A DNA stretch of 24,446 bases from an uncultured Mollicutes bacterium (GTDB lineage Bacteria > Bacillota_I > Bacilli_A > RFN20 > CAG-826), in assembly GCA_937893635.1 (NCBI GenBank), contig CALBGF010000147.1, forward strand, positions 1 through 24,446. The letters run 5' to 3'. The notes beneath the pieces are model-generated. The model was not told the DNA's origin and did not search any database. It was given only the letters and a program-made list of their open reading frames with translations. Below, in pieces: positions 15,831 to 23,356 of this stretch. The position numbers were made by a program, and so were the translations under genes. Every line of letters begins with the position of its first letter. Within the stretch, counting starts at the first letter, position 1.

Positions 15831-17231
15831 TTAATTTAAATCTAAATTGTTTTGCTTTTGCTTTTTAACTTCTTCTTCGCGCTTTTTAAATACACGTGGA
15901 AAAGTAGTAAAAATAACGATAGTAGTAATTATTCCCGCAGCAAAGTCAGCGATACCTTCAGACATATATACACCTTTAAAACCAATTGTATGCGTTAAAA
16001 TAATGCATAGAGGAATAAGTATAATAACTTTCCTTAAAACTGCTAAAACAAGAGCGGATTTTGCTTGCCCTAAAGCTACATTAATATTTTGTAATGTCAT
16101 TTGTACGAAAAACATAATAGAACCCATTAAAAATAATGGTGTGTATTTTATCACAATGTTACTTACTTCTTTACTAGCGGAGAATATTAAAGCATATATT
16201 TTTGGAAACGCTAATGACAATGACCACACAACAACGGCATAACAAAAAGCAATTATTGTTACATCTTTAATGCCTTCTTTTAATCTTTTGGCATTACCCG
16301 CTCCATAATTATAGCTTACAAATGGCTGCATACCATAACCAAGACCGTTTAATGGTAATGAGATTAATTGCAATGCACTTAACATAATTGTAAGAGCAGC
16401 AGTATAATTAGCGTCGTCATTAGTGGCCCACTTTAAATTATTATTAAAGACAATTTGAATAGCGCATTCAGTAATAGTCATAATAAATGGTGATAACCCT
16501 AATGATAATATTTTTAAAATGCGTCTTTTATCAAATTGAAAATGTTTTAAATTTATGCGAAATATACTTTTTTTAGAGTGTAGATAAATAATAATCCAAA
16601 CAAATGAAATAAACTGTGATATAACTGTGGCTAAACTTGCTCCATCAACACCCATTTTAAAAACAAATATAAATAATGGATCTAAAGCGATATTAATGAT
16701 TGCACCAATTAATATGGATAGCATGGCAATAAGTGATTTACCTTGTGCGGTAATAAATGGATTAAGTCCTTGCGCTAATAAGACAAACACTGAGCCTAGT
16801 CCATATATTTTTAAATAACTAGTGGCGTATTTAACTGCGCTAGTAGGACAGCCAAATAGTTCCACAATATTTTGAGCAAATATATAAACAATAACACTTA
16901 TAATTATTCCTAATATAAAGAGCAAGACGAATGAAGTATTAAAAATTTTATTTGCCTCTTCTTTATCATTTTCTCCTAATTTCATTGTGGCAAGTGGAGA
17001 ACCACCTAGGCCTATTAAATTAGCAAAAGCTTGAATAATAATCGTCAAAGGAAGTACTATTCCAAGTGCTGCAAGAGCGTCCATTCCTGTTACTTCAATA
17101 TTTGAAACATAAATACGATCTACAATGTTATATAAAAAAGTAATAAGTTGCGCAATAACTGCAGGAATGGTTAATTTAAATACTAATGGCAATATCTTTC
17201 CACTTTTTAATTCTTCTGTCGAATTGTTCAT
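15831..17231 (-). CDS. MATE family multidrug/cation antiporter
   Basis: A 466-aa membrane protein of the MatE superfamily, exporting cationic compounds in exchange for Na+ or H+. Typical features: N-terminal GKILPLVFKLTIPAVIAQL, then PF00554-like repeated six-helix halves, with PLTIIIQAFANLIGLGGSP in the first half and LPLNGLGYGMQPFVSYNYGAG at the start of the second. About 12 membrane helices; the C-terminal tail is Lys-rich and cytosolic. I use ATG 17231 because AGGTGA lies 6 nt upstream; the GTG at 17240 is part of that site. It follows the 72-aa gene by 18 nt, so the two are probably co-transcribed. Substrate unknown. Confidence 0.95.
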   Translation of the reverse strand: MNNSTEELKSGKILPLVFKLTIPAVIAQLITFLYNIVDRIYVSNIEVTGMDALAALGIVLPLTIIIQAFANLIGLGGSPLATMKLGENDKEEANKIFNTSFVLLFILGIIISVIVYIFAQNIVELFGCPTSAVKYATSYLKIYGLGSVFVLLAQGLNPFITAQGKSLIAMLSILIGAIINIALDPLFIFVFKMGVDGASLATVISQFISFVWIIIYLHSKKSIFRINLKHFQFDKRRILKILSLGLSPFIMTITECAIQIVFNNNLKWATNDDANYTAALTIMLSALQLISLPLNGLGYGMQPFVSYNYGAGNAKRLKEGIKDVTIIAFCYAVVVWSLSLAFPKIYALIFSASKEVSNIVIKYTPLFLMGSIMFFVQMTLQNINVALGQAKSALVLAVLRKVIILIPLCIILTHTIGFKGVYMSEGIADFAAGIITTIVIFTTFPRVFKKREEEVKKQKQNNLDLN

Positions 17232-17249
17232 ATACTTCACCTACATCAT

Positions 17250-17468
17250 TTAAGCAATTTTTTTAAATAATATTGTTTGTTCTTTCATATTAATTTTTAT
17301 GACTTCATAACCAAAAGCCAGAAGTTCTTTTTTGTATTTTAAAAATGAGTGATCAATATTAAAGCCTAGGATATCTTTGATTTGTTTATATGTTAATTTG
17401 AACTCATTTACTTCTTTGTTTGGAAAATTAGATGAGATATACTCCCAAAGTTTTTCATATTTACTCAT
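17250..17468 (-). CDS. Small conserved-looking protein, 72 aa, DUF7662-like
   Basis: A 72-aa soluble protein with two visible elements: an N-terminal helix (KYEKLWEYIS) and a segment LTYKQIKDILGFNIDHSF followed by KYKKELLAFGYEVIKIN and a last strand QTILFKK. The pattern of a short helix pair, ILGF and a C-terminal beta hairpin recalls DUF7662 proteins, a resemblance I hold weakly. A strong AGGGGG Shine-Dalgarno lies 8 nt before the ATG. It sits between the tRNA-Trp terminator and the MATE gene and is likely co-transcribed with the latter. Function unknown. Confidence 0.75.
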   Translation of the reverse strand: MSKYEKLWEYISSNFPNKEVNEFKLTYKQIKDILGFNIDHSFLKYKKELLAFGYEVIKINMKEQTILFKKIA

Positions 17469-17495
17469 AGTTTAACCCCCTAACTATTGATTTTA

Positions 17496-17530
17496 AAATA
17501 AAAAGTTCGGTTCACATTAGGAATCGAACT
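17496..17530 (-). terminator. Terminator after tRNA-Trp
   Basis: On the minus strand AGTTCG (17530-17525) pairs with CGAACT (17509-17504), plus three inner pairs after a mismatch, followed by TTTTATTTT. Its 5' arm includes an 11-nt copy of the tRNA-Trp T-arm sequence. Confidence 0.65.
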
Positions 17531-17541
17531 AATAATTCGTA

Positions 17542-17615
17542 TGGCAGGGGCGGCAGGAATCGAACCCGCAATAACGGTTTTGGAGACCGTTGCTATACCA
17601 TTTAACTACGCCCCT
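17542..17615 (-). tRNA. tRNA-Trp (anticodon CCA), CCA encoded
   Basis: A 74-nt cloverleaf. Acceptor AGGGGCG/CGCCCCT, discriminator G, encoded CCA. The anticodon stem ACGGT/ACCGT holds loop CTCCAAA, giving anticodon CCA for UGG. The T-arm is GCGGG-TTCGATT-CCTGC. With only 12 nt between it and the yqeY stop there is no room for a promoter, so it is probably processed from the yqeY transcript. I see no second tRNA-Trp (UCA) here, consistent with UGA as stop. Confidence 0.96.
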
Positions 17616-17627
17616 AATGACTCGAGT

Positions 17628-18050
17628 CTAGAGACTACGAGCGACTTTGTTAACTAAGCCCATATCGACTTTGCCAGCAAAGTTTGCTTTGAAGTGTTTC
17701 ATAATAGAAGGAATTGATTTGTCTTCTAATTTTCCAATTTCTTCTTTTATTTCATCTTCTGATAACATCTTAGGTAAATAAGCCTTAAGAGTGTTTTCTT
17801 GCACTTCAATTGCGCTAACACGATCTGGACGATTTACTTTGATAAATCCATCTTTTTCGTCTTGTAATTCTTTAAGAGTTTTAGAAATAATTGCCACTAA
17901 ATCAGCGTCAGAAATTTCTTTTCCTTGAGCCTTTAATTCAATGCTCATAAGATTATATTTATTAATTACTACAGATAATGCGGCACGTGATTCTTTATCT
18001 TTTGCTTTTAAAGCTTCCATGCTTGCTTTTTTCAATTCATTAATTAACAT
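17628..18050 (-). CDS. yqeY: GatB/YqeY domain protein
   Basis: A 140-aa cytosolic protein of the YqeY family, related to the C-terminal tail domain of GatB (the tRNA-binding tail of amidotransferases). The pattern fits: N-terminal helix with LINELKKASMEALKAKDKE, central EKDGFIKVNRPDRV, LKAYLPKMLSEDEI, and SIPSIMKHFKANFAGKVDMGLV at the end. The exact role is unknown in most bacteria. I choose ATG 18050 because AGAGGTG lies 7-13 nt upstream; the in-frame GTG at 18059 belongs to that site. Interesting given its family link to tRNA amidation, it is followed at 12 nt by tRNA-Trp. Complete, normal length (about 148 aa). Confidence 0.93.
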   Translation of the reverse strand: MLINELKKASMEALKAKDKESRAALSVVINKYNLMSIELKAQGKEISDADLVAIISKTLKELQDEKDGFIKVNRPDRVSAIEVQENTLKAYLPKMLSEDEIKEEIGKLEDKSIPSIMKHFKANFAGKVDMGLVNKVARSL

Positions 18051-18077
18051 AACGCTCACCTCTTAAACGCATATATA

Positions 18078-18105
18078 ATGATAACACATTTTAATCGTTT
18101 TTCAA
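18078..18105 (-). promoter_or_regulatory. Promoter of yqeY(-tRNA-Trp)
   Basis: The -35 is TTGAAA (18105-18100) and the -10 is TATCAT (18083-18078), spacer 16 bp, with an extended TGT before the -10. Confidence 0.65.
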
Positions 18106-18124
18106 GAAAAATTATTAATAGTCC

Positions 18125-18157
18125 GTAATAAAAGTAGTTTTATGCATCAAAACTGCT
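18125..18157 (-). terminator. Terminator overlapping the end of the ABC-F gene
   Basis: On the minus strand AGCAGTTTT (18157-18149), loop GATGCAT, AAAACTACT (18141-18133), one G-U pair, then TTTATTA. The stem includes the last sense codons and the stop codon of the ABC-F gene. Confidence 0.65.
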
Positions 18158-20017
18158 TATATAATACTCTAATAATTCATCATATTCTTTTTCTAATTGT
18201 TTTTGTTTTGTTTCTAATTCTTGCATTTTTTTAGAGTCCATATAGTTTTCTTCTAAAAATTGCGCATCTTTTAGCTCTTGGATTTTTCCTTCTAAGATTT
18301 CTAATCTTTCTTCGCATTTTAATTTAGATAGTCCAGAACTTTTAGCTTTAGTGATTACTTTCTTTTCTTTTTTTTCTTTGACTTCATTAGAGAAAAACAA
18401 ATCTTTTAAATCTTCTTTTAAAGAAGCGTAATTGCCTTCTTCTAAATATGTCTTGTGATTATTGATATAAAGTATTCTATTAGCTAAAGTATCAACGAAG
18501 TAACGGTCATGAGATACTAATATAATCGCTCCGCCGTAACTTTCTAAAGCATTAATTAAAGCTTCTTTAGCAATTAAATCAAGGTGGTTTGTTGGTTCAT
18601 CTAATAGTAATAAATCGTAATTATTTAAAACTAATTTTGCTAATATGAGACGCATTTTTTCTCCACCGGACAACACTTTAACTACTTTAAAAACATCATC
18701 ATCATGGAAGCCAAATTTTCCTAAGTGGTTACGAATTTCTTTTTCTAACATATTTTCAAAAGAATTTTGAATATATTCAATAAGTGTATAGGAACAATCA
18801 TCTAAACTGAAATCATTTTGTGCCAAATAGCCAATATTTAATGGCCTTAAAAAATCAATAGAGCCACTTAATAATCTAATTTGATGCATAATAGTTTTTA
18901 AGATAGTGGTTTTGCCACATCCGTTATCTCCCATAATAGCTAAATGGTCATCACTAAAAAGAGTTAAATTAACTTCATCAAATAAAGGCTTATCATAACC
19001 AAAAAGGCAATTAGCAAATAACATAATTTTTTTGCCTTTTAAACTATCTCCTTGAAAAGAAATTTTTAAACTAGTTTTTGCTTCATAAGGCTTATCAATT
19101 ATTTTCATGTGTTCCAGTTTCTTTTCGCGATCTTTAGCACGTGCTACAAAACGAGGCTTAGGTTTAAAATATTCAATAAATCTTTTAAGTTTTTCGATTT
19201 CTTTTTGTTGTGAATTGTAGTTTTTAAGTTGAAGTTCGTATCTTAATTTTTTTTCATTTAAATATTGATCGTAATTGCCTTTATAAATATTTAATTCTTT
19301 ATTTTCTATTTCAAAAATTCTATTAGCTAAACTATTAATGAAATATCGGTCGTGAGATACAAATAAAATAGTTCCAGGATAACTTTTCAAATAATCTTCT
19401 AACCAGTCAATTGTGGATATATCTAAGTGGTTAGTAGGTTCATCAAGTATTAATAAATCTGGTTTTATAAGTAACAATTTAGCAAAAGCCATTTTGGTTC
19501 TTTCGCCGCCAGAAAAAGATGATATTTTACGATTGAAATCTTCTTTTTTAAATCCAAATTTTAACAAAATCATTTCAATCAAATAATGGTAGTCATACCC
19601 ACCATTTGCTTCAAAATAATTTAGTTTTTTCGCATATTCATTGTGAAGATCTTCGTTATTTGGCTCTAAAGCCATTTTATTGGCTAACAATTCTAATTCT
19701 TTTTCTCTTTTTATTTGATCTTTAAAGACATCAATAGCTTCATCATAAAGAGTGTTATTTGCATCGTTAATTACTTTTTGTGATAAATAACCCACTACAA
19801 TGTTTTTAGGTATTGATATTTCTCCTGGTTGCTCATTGGCTGGATTAGCAGATATTGACTCTTCACCAATTATTATTTTAATTAGTGTTGATTTTCCACA
19901 TCCATTAGGTCCAACAATAGCAACACGTTCTTTTTCATTCACACTAAAATTAAGACCTTTGAAAATAAGTTCTGAGCCAAAATATTTAGTGATATTGCTT
20001 CCTTGTATAACAGCCAT
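18140..20017 (-). CDS. ABC-F family ATPase (YdiF/Uup-like)
   Basis: A 625-aa soluble protein with two ABC ATPase domains and no membrane domain, so a ribosome-associated ABC-F factor rather than a transporter. Domain 1: GPNGCGKST (36-44), FSGGERTK (168-175), LLILDEPTNHLD (188-199). Domain 2: GDNGCGKTT (363-371), LSGGEKMR (449-456), LLLLDEPTNHLD (469-480). The linker (about 240-310) is Lys-rich and helical (P-site tRNA interaction motif type). The C-terminus from about 545 is a coiled coil (EERLEILEGKIQELKD). Both catalytic Glu are present. The start is 2 nt after the DUF6320-like gene's stop and has only a weak ribosome site, suggesting translational coupling. Could be a general elongation factor or an antibiotic-protection protein; the YdiF-like length and C-terminal coil favour the former. 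Confidence 0.93.
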   Translation of the reverse strand: MAVIQGSNITKYFGSELIFKGLNFSVNEKERVAIVGPNGCGKSTLIKIIIGEESISANPANEQPGEISIPKNIVVGYLSQKVINDANNTLYDEAIDVFKDQIKREKELELLANKMALEPNNEDLHNEYAKKLNYFEANGGYDYHYLIEMILLKFGFKKEDFNRKISSFSGGERTKMAFAKLLLIKPDLLILDEPTNHLDISTIDWLEDYLKSYPGTILFVSHDRYFINSLANRIFEIENKELNIYKGNYDQYLNEKKLRYELQLKNYNSQQKEIEKLKRFIEYFKPKPRFVARAKDREKKLEHMKIIDKPYEAKTSLKISFQGDSLKGKKIMLFANCLFGYDKPLFDEVNLTLFSDDHLAIMGDNGCGKTTILKTIMHQIRLLSGSIDFLRPLNIGYLAQNDFSLDDCSYTLIEYIQNSFENMLEKEIRNHLGKFGFHDDDVFKVVKVLSGGEKMRLILAKLVLNNYDLLLLDEPTNHLDLIAKEALINALESYGGAIILVSHDRYFVDTLANRILYINNHKTYLEEGNYASLKEDLKDLFFSNEVKEKKEKKVITKAKSSGLSKLKCEERLEILEGKIQELKDAQFLEENYMDSKKMQELETKQKQLEKEYDELLEYYISSFDA

Positions 20018-20019
20018 AA

Positions 20020-20718
20020 TTATAAATGAAAACGTTTCTTAAATTCTTCAGTAGTATCTTTAAAATGGAAAACAAACATAGCAATAAGAATAATAATGCC
20101 GGTTCCTAAGGCTGCGAGTGCCATCCATTTAACGTAAAAGAATAATCCTAATTGATAAAATAAGAAATATAACCCTTCTAAAATTGATAAGAATAATAAA
20201 TACATAATTGAGTCACAATAAAACTCGTTTTTAATTGTTGCTAAAACAAACATACCTATAGAAGTAGCCATTAGTAATGATGGCAAAGCGTAATTTAATG
20301 ACCACATAGCTTCTCGGTTAACACGAGATACTAAGCAAACACATAATTCCACTAAGATAACCATTGCCATAGTGGATAATGATTCAGAGAATATTTTTGT
20401 AGGAATATTTCCGCGATATAAAATCACGTAGCGGACAGAAAGCCAAATGTATGGCACACCAATAGCAACGAGGACACACCAATATAATGGGTTTTCACTA
20501 TTGATGGTATAAATATTTACAATAATGGAAGCGATGATTGCTACAATGGAGACAAAAAGAAGTATTTTTGTTACCAAAGACATTTTTTCTTTGATTTTTT
20601 TCTTTGGATAAGGTTGATAATTCATTGGCTTATTATCATCCTCAAGTATTTTGTAACATAATGGACATTTTTTTCTTTCGTTATTAATAGCAACATGACA
20701 ATGTGGACAATATTTCAT
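20020..20718 (-). CDS. Zinc-ribbon plus multi-helix membrane protein (DUF6320-like)
   Basis: A 232-aa protein. Residues 4-21 form a zinc ribbon (CPHC at 4-7, CPLC at 18-21). After a short basic linker come about six membrane helices (KILLFVSIVAIIASIIV; WCVLVAIGVPYIWLSVRYVIL; LSTMAMVILVELCVCLV; SLLMATSIGMFVLATI; IMYLLFLSILEGLYFLFY; WMALAALGTGIIILIAM) and an acidic/basic tail. The layout fits DUF6320 proteins, which I recall adjacent to alcohol-acetyltransferase-like genes, as here. I choose ATG 20718 (MKYCPHC) since GGAGGTGG lies 6 nt upstream; the ATG lies one base after the acyltransferase stop. The role is not known; a membrane partner for the acyltransferase is plausible. Confidence 0.82.
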   Translation of the reverse strand: MKYCPHCHVAINNERKKCPLCYKILEDDNKPMNYQPYPKKKIKEKMSLVTKILLFVSIVAIIASIIVNIYTINSENPLYWCVLVAIGVPYIWLSVRYVILYRGNIPTKIFSESLSTMAMVILVELCVCLVSRVNREAMWSLNYALPSLLMATSIGMFVLATIKNEFYCDSIMYLLFLSILEGLYFLFYQLGLFFYVKWMALAALGTGIIILIAMFVFHFKDTTEEFKKRFHL

Positions 20719-20719
20719 A

Positions 20720-21991
20720 TTATTCCACCTCCAAATCATTAGTCTCTACAGTTACTTTTATACCAAGATTAGCCATATTTGAAGCTATTTGTTGGATAAC
20801 ATCACGATCAACAAATTTGCTAGCATACGAGAATACAAAAGTATTATTAACTGATACAGCGCCCATATTTACTGGAGATAATTTGCTTACTCCAATCATA
20901 AATTCAAATCTTTCAATAAATGGAGCCATATCTTCAGGTATTGTTAATTTTCCCAAATTAGAAAAACTAACGGTATTTGAATCTTGGCCATGCATTTTAT
21001 AAGCAATACGCATGATAAAATTTTTGATAGGTAATGGTAATATTTTGACTAAGAAGTTCTTTTCAATATTAACATTAGACACAAGTTGACGCATAAGTAA
21101 GTCACGATTTACTTTACTTAGTGTGTCTTTAACATAACCAACGACATCTTCGAATGTTAACGATTTATTTCTAAATTCACCAGTTGTACGTGTATAAAGC
21201 ATAAAATTACGCATAGAATGTGAATTAAAATATTTACGTGCGTTTATTGGTAAAAATAATCTTAAATTATGTTTAGGTGTCTTTTTATCTTTAAAATAAA
21301 CATTGTAAAGAGAAAAAAGAATTACTGCGCCCATTAATCCAGTAATAGTAGCGTCATATTTATGCGCGACTTGTTTTAAATTATCGACATCGGCAATTAA
21401 TTGAACTAAACCAGTCCAATTATCTTTATAGTGTTTGCCTTTTATTTGAAAAGCTCTTGGTTCTTTATCTGGTGCTTTTACTTTGGCTTCATAATTTTCA
21501 TTAAAATCATCCAATGTTTCTGCGGACAACTTTTCTACTTCATCCGTTTGTACGCTGCCATCATTTTTAATATCTTTACCAGTGTGAATTAAATAATAGT
21601 AAACAATAGTTTTTAAAAATTCACTAGCGCCAGTTCCATCAGTTAGGGCGTGGAACATTTCAAGAGAAATGCGTCTACCAAAATAAGAAACTGTAAACAT
21701 AAATCCATTGTGTGTATGGATATGAACGGAATTAAATAAATATGGATCTTCTTCTTCGATTATTGGTGTGTTGTAATTATGTTCTAAATAATACCAAAAA
21801 GCTCCACGTTTTAATTTTACGCATAATGATGGAAATCTTTTCAAAGCATCAATAGTTGCCTTTTTTAAAATATCAGGGTCAATATCTTCTTTTAGCAAAG
21901 CAGATAGGCGATAACTATTGGTATCACTACGTTTATAGACAGCAGGGAAAATCTTTGCTGCATTATCTAATGTGTACCATTCATTTGCCAT
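20720..21991 (-). CDS. Condensation/alcohol acetyltransferase-like acyltransferase
   Basis: A 423-aa enzyme of the chloramphenicol-acetyltransferase-like (condensation domain, AATase-like) superfamily. The catalytic motif HxxxDG is HALTDG (H114, D118, G119), and the second subdomain has the LFLPINARKYF channel strand and the TVSFSNLGKL stretch typical of the DFGWG-like region. It likely transfers an acyl group from CoA or a carrier to an alcohol or amine; the substrate is unknown. I choose ATG 21991 (MANEWYTL), with AGAGG 9 nt upstream; the TTG at 22000 is part of that region. It is the first gene of the acyltransferase-DUF6320-ABC-F operon, with a good promoter. Confidence 0.85.
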   Translation of the reverse strand: MANEWYTLDNAAKIFPAVYKRSDTNSYRLSALLKEDIDPDILKKATIDALKRFPSLCVKLKRGAFWYYLEHNYNTPIIEEEDPYLFNSVHIHTHNGFMFTVSYFGRRISLEMFHALTDGTGASEFLKTIVYYYLIHTGKDIKNDGSVQTDEVEKLSAETLDDFNENYEAKVKAPDKEPRAFQIKGKHYKDNWTGLVQLIADVDNLKQVAHKYDATITGLMGAVILFSLYNVYFKDKKTPKHNLRLFLPINARKYFNSHSMRNFMLYTRTTGEFRNKSLTFEDVVGYVKDTLSKVNRDLLMRQLVSNVNIEKNFLVKILPLPIKNFIMRIAYKMHGQDSNTVSFSNLGKLTIPEDMAPFIERFEFMIGVSKLSPVNMGAVSVNNTFVFSYASKFVDRDVIQQIASNMANLGIKVTVETNDLEVE

Positions 21992-22022
21992 AAGAATCAA
22001 CCTCTTTTCAAAACGTATGAAT

Positions 22023-22050
22023 ATTATACCACATTATCAATAAATCACAA
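22023..22050 (-). promoter_or_regulatory. Promoter of the acyltransferase operon
   Basis: The -35 is TTGTGA (22050-22045), the -10 is TATAAT (22028-22023), spacer 16 bp, with extended TGG. It starts 2 nt after the carD terminator. Confidence 0.75.
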
Positions 22051-22052
22051 TG

Positions 22053-22076
22053 AAAAAAAAGACCTATAAGGTCTTT
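22053..22076 (-). terminator. Rho-independent terminator of carD
   Basis: On the minus strand AAAGACCT (22076-22069), loop TAT, AGGTCTTT (22065-22058), followed by a run of T to 22053. It lies 6 nt after the stop codon. Confidence 0.9.
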
Positions 22077-22081
22077 CGTTG

Positions 22082-22573
22082 TTAAATATCTAATTGTAAT
22101 TTAATACGAACAAAATCAACTATTTTGTCGCGATCAATTTTATAAGCAAGCGCTAGTTCGTCAAAAAGCATTTTATGAGCTTTATCAAACATTACACTAT
22201 CGGTAAGACAAAACTTTGCATTAGTGTTTAATTTGGCTTTTTTAAGTAAATACAATTTGTAACACATATACGCTATTTCTTTTAAATTACCGGATGATAA
22301 TTTTTTATGAAATAAGTCTCGACGTTCTTTGGTGTCATCAATAATAGTACTATCAATACTATTCATATAAGTGACTAAGTCATCAGCTTGATCTTTAGTT
22401 AGAACTTCACGCAAAAATTCTTTTTCTTTACTGACTGGAACAAAAATCGACATACTTTCATCAAAACTTGGTACTAATTTATAATAGTCATTGCCGCCAA
22501 TTTGTAAAATTTCTTTAATCGTGCAAATGCCATGAGCTTTGTGAACCATTATTTTGCCAACTTCTAGCATCAT
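22082..22573 (-). CDS. CarD/CdnL-type transcription regulator
   Basis: A 163-aa protein of the CarD_CdnL_TRCF family, which binds RNA polymerase beta through its N-terminal Tudor-like domain and promoter DNA through its helical C-terminal domain. The N-terminal part has GKIMVHKAHGICTIKEI, YYKLVPSF and SIFVPVSKEKEFLREVL. The C-terminal helices include ERRDLFHKKLSSGNLKEIAYMCYKLYLLKK and AHKMLFDELALAYKI. AGGGGG lies before two adjacent ATG codons (22573 and 22570); the second has the better spacing, so the protein may start one residue later. Monocistronic, with its own terminator. Confidence 0.92.
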   Translation of the reverse strand: MMLEVGKIMVHKAHGICTIKEILQIGGNDYYKLVPSFDESMSIFVPVSKEKEFLREVLTKDQADDLVTYMNSIDSTIIDDTKERRDLFHKKLSSGNLKEIAYMCYKLYLLKKAKLNTNAKFCLTDSVMFDKAHKMLFDELALAYKIDRDKIVDFVRIKLQLDI

Positions 22574-22582
22574 AAAACCCCC

Positions 22583-22605
22583 TTTGATACTTTTATTTTA
22601 TCAAA
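22583..22605 (-). promoter_or_regulatory. carD promoter with overlapping inverted repeat
   Basis: An extended -10 TGATAAAAT (TAAAAT at 22600-22595) is overlapped by the 7-bp inverted repeat TTTGATA-N9-TATCAAA (22583-22605). A regulator or the protein itself could bind there. No strong -35. Confidence 0.4.
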
Positions 22606-22869
22606 AAGTTTTAAAAAAAGTAAGCAGAAAAAATGGTAAAAATTTATATTTTAAGTTTTTTAAATAAAAAAATTTATATAAATGTCAAAAAATGTTCGAC
22701 AAATTTTAGCAAAAAATATTAATTTATATAATAAATTAGGACAAAAAAAGAAATTAGCCACTAATTTTTTAATATATTTTTGAAAATGCTCTAATATTTT
22801 GCTTTTTTGTGCAACAAAAATGATTATAGCTAAAAAGTAAAATGATAGTGCTTTCACAAACTGTTAAAA

Positions 22870-23352
22870 TTAGTTTGCTGCATTTGCTTGATTGCATTTT
22901 ATAGCGTCAATAGCTAAGACAATCATCAAAACGCGTAAAGCATCATTACTATTTTTAATATTTAAAACATAAGTATCTGTAAAATTGAGTAATTGTTTGC
23001 TAATATATGCAATTACTTGGTTGTTAGAATTAACAATACTATAATCCCACTCCCAAATATCTCCGGTAACTGTCCAATCTGAACAAGTTAAAGAAAATTT
23101 TGGTTTAAACCAAGAAAATTCTTTGATAATTTCACCTACTTCATTACCATTTTCAAACATAGTAAAGTGAGGAAGAAATCTAAATATTTGTTCCTTTAGT
23201 GTTCCAATATGCACATTATTTTGATTATAAATGTAGAATAAATGTCCCCAAGAGAGTTGCCCTTGAACATGAAAAAATACATTACCTGCTTCATCAAAAA
23301 TATTGTAGGAATCAAACCAAGAGAAAAACTTTTGTTTAAATAATAATTTCAT
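22870..23352 (-). CDS. LURP-one-related / YxjI-like protein
   Basis: A 160-aa protein with the LURP-one-related (tubby-like) beta-barrel pattern: MKLLFKQKFFSWFDSYNIFD, then a sequence of short strands (VFFHVQGQLSWG, HIGTLKEQIF, HFTMFENGNEVGEII) and a C-terminal helix with YVLNIKNSNDALRVLMIVLAID. Family members in bacteria (YxjI) have no settled function; some are thought to bind phospholipid. It starts 4 nt after the hydrolase stop with little ribosome-site sequence, so it is coupled to that gene. No terminator that I can support follows. Confidence 0.8.
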   Translation of the reverse strand: MKLLFKQKFFSWFDSYNIFDEAGNVFFHVQGQLSWGHLFYIYNQNNVHIGTLKEQIFRFLPHFTMFENGNEVGEIIKEFSWFKPKFSLTCSDWTVTGDIWEWDYSIVNSNNQVIAYISKQLLNFTDTYVLNIKNSNDALRVLMIVLAIDAIKCNQANAAN

Positions 23353-23356
23353 ATTT

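Noticed and set aside
17504..17530. Second, degenerate tRNA after tRNA-Trp
   Set aside because: Only a T-arm-like segment is present; no acceptor, anticodon or D-arm can be drawn, and a terminator explains the structure.
22660..22857. 65-codon hydrophobic frame on the minus strand
   Set aside because: It begins with GTG, has no ribosome site, and its Phe/Ile/Lys content is what AT-rich non-coding DNA gives.
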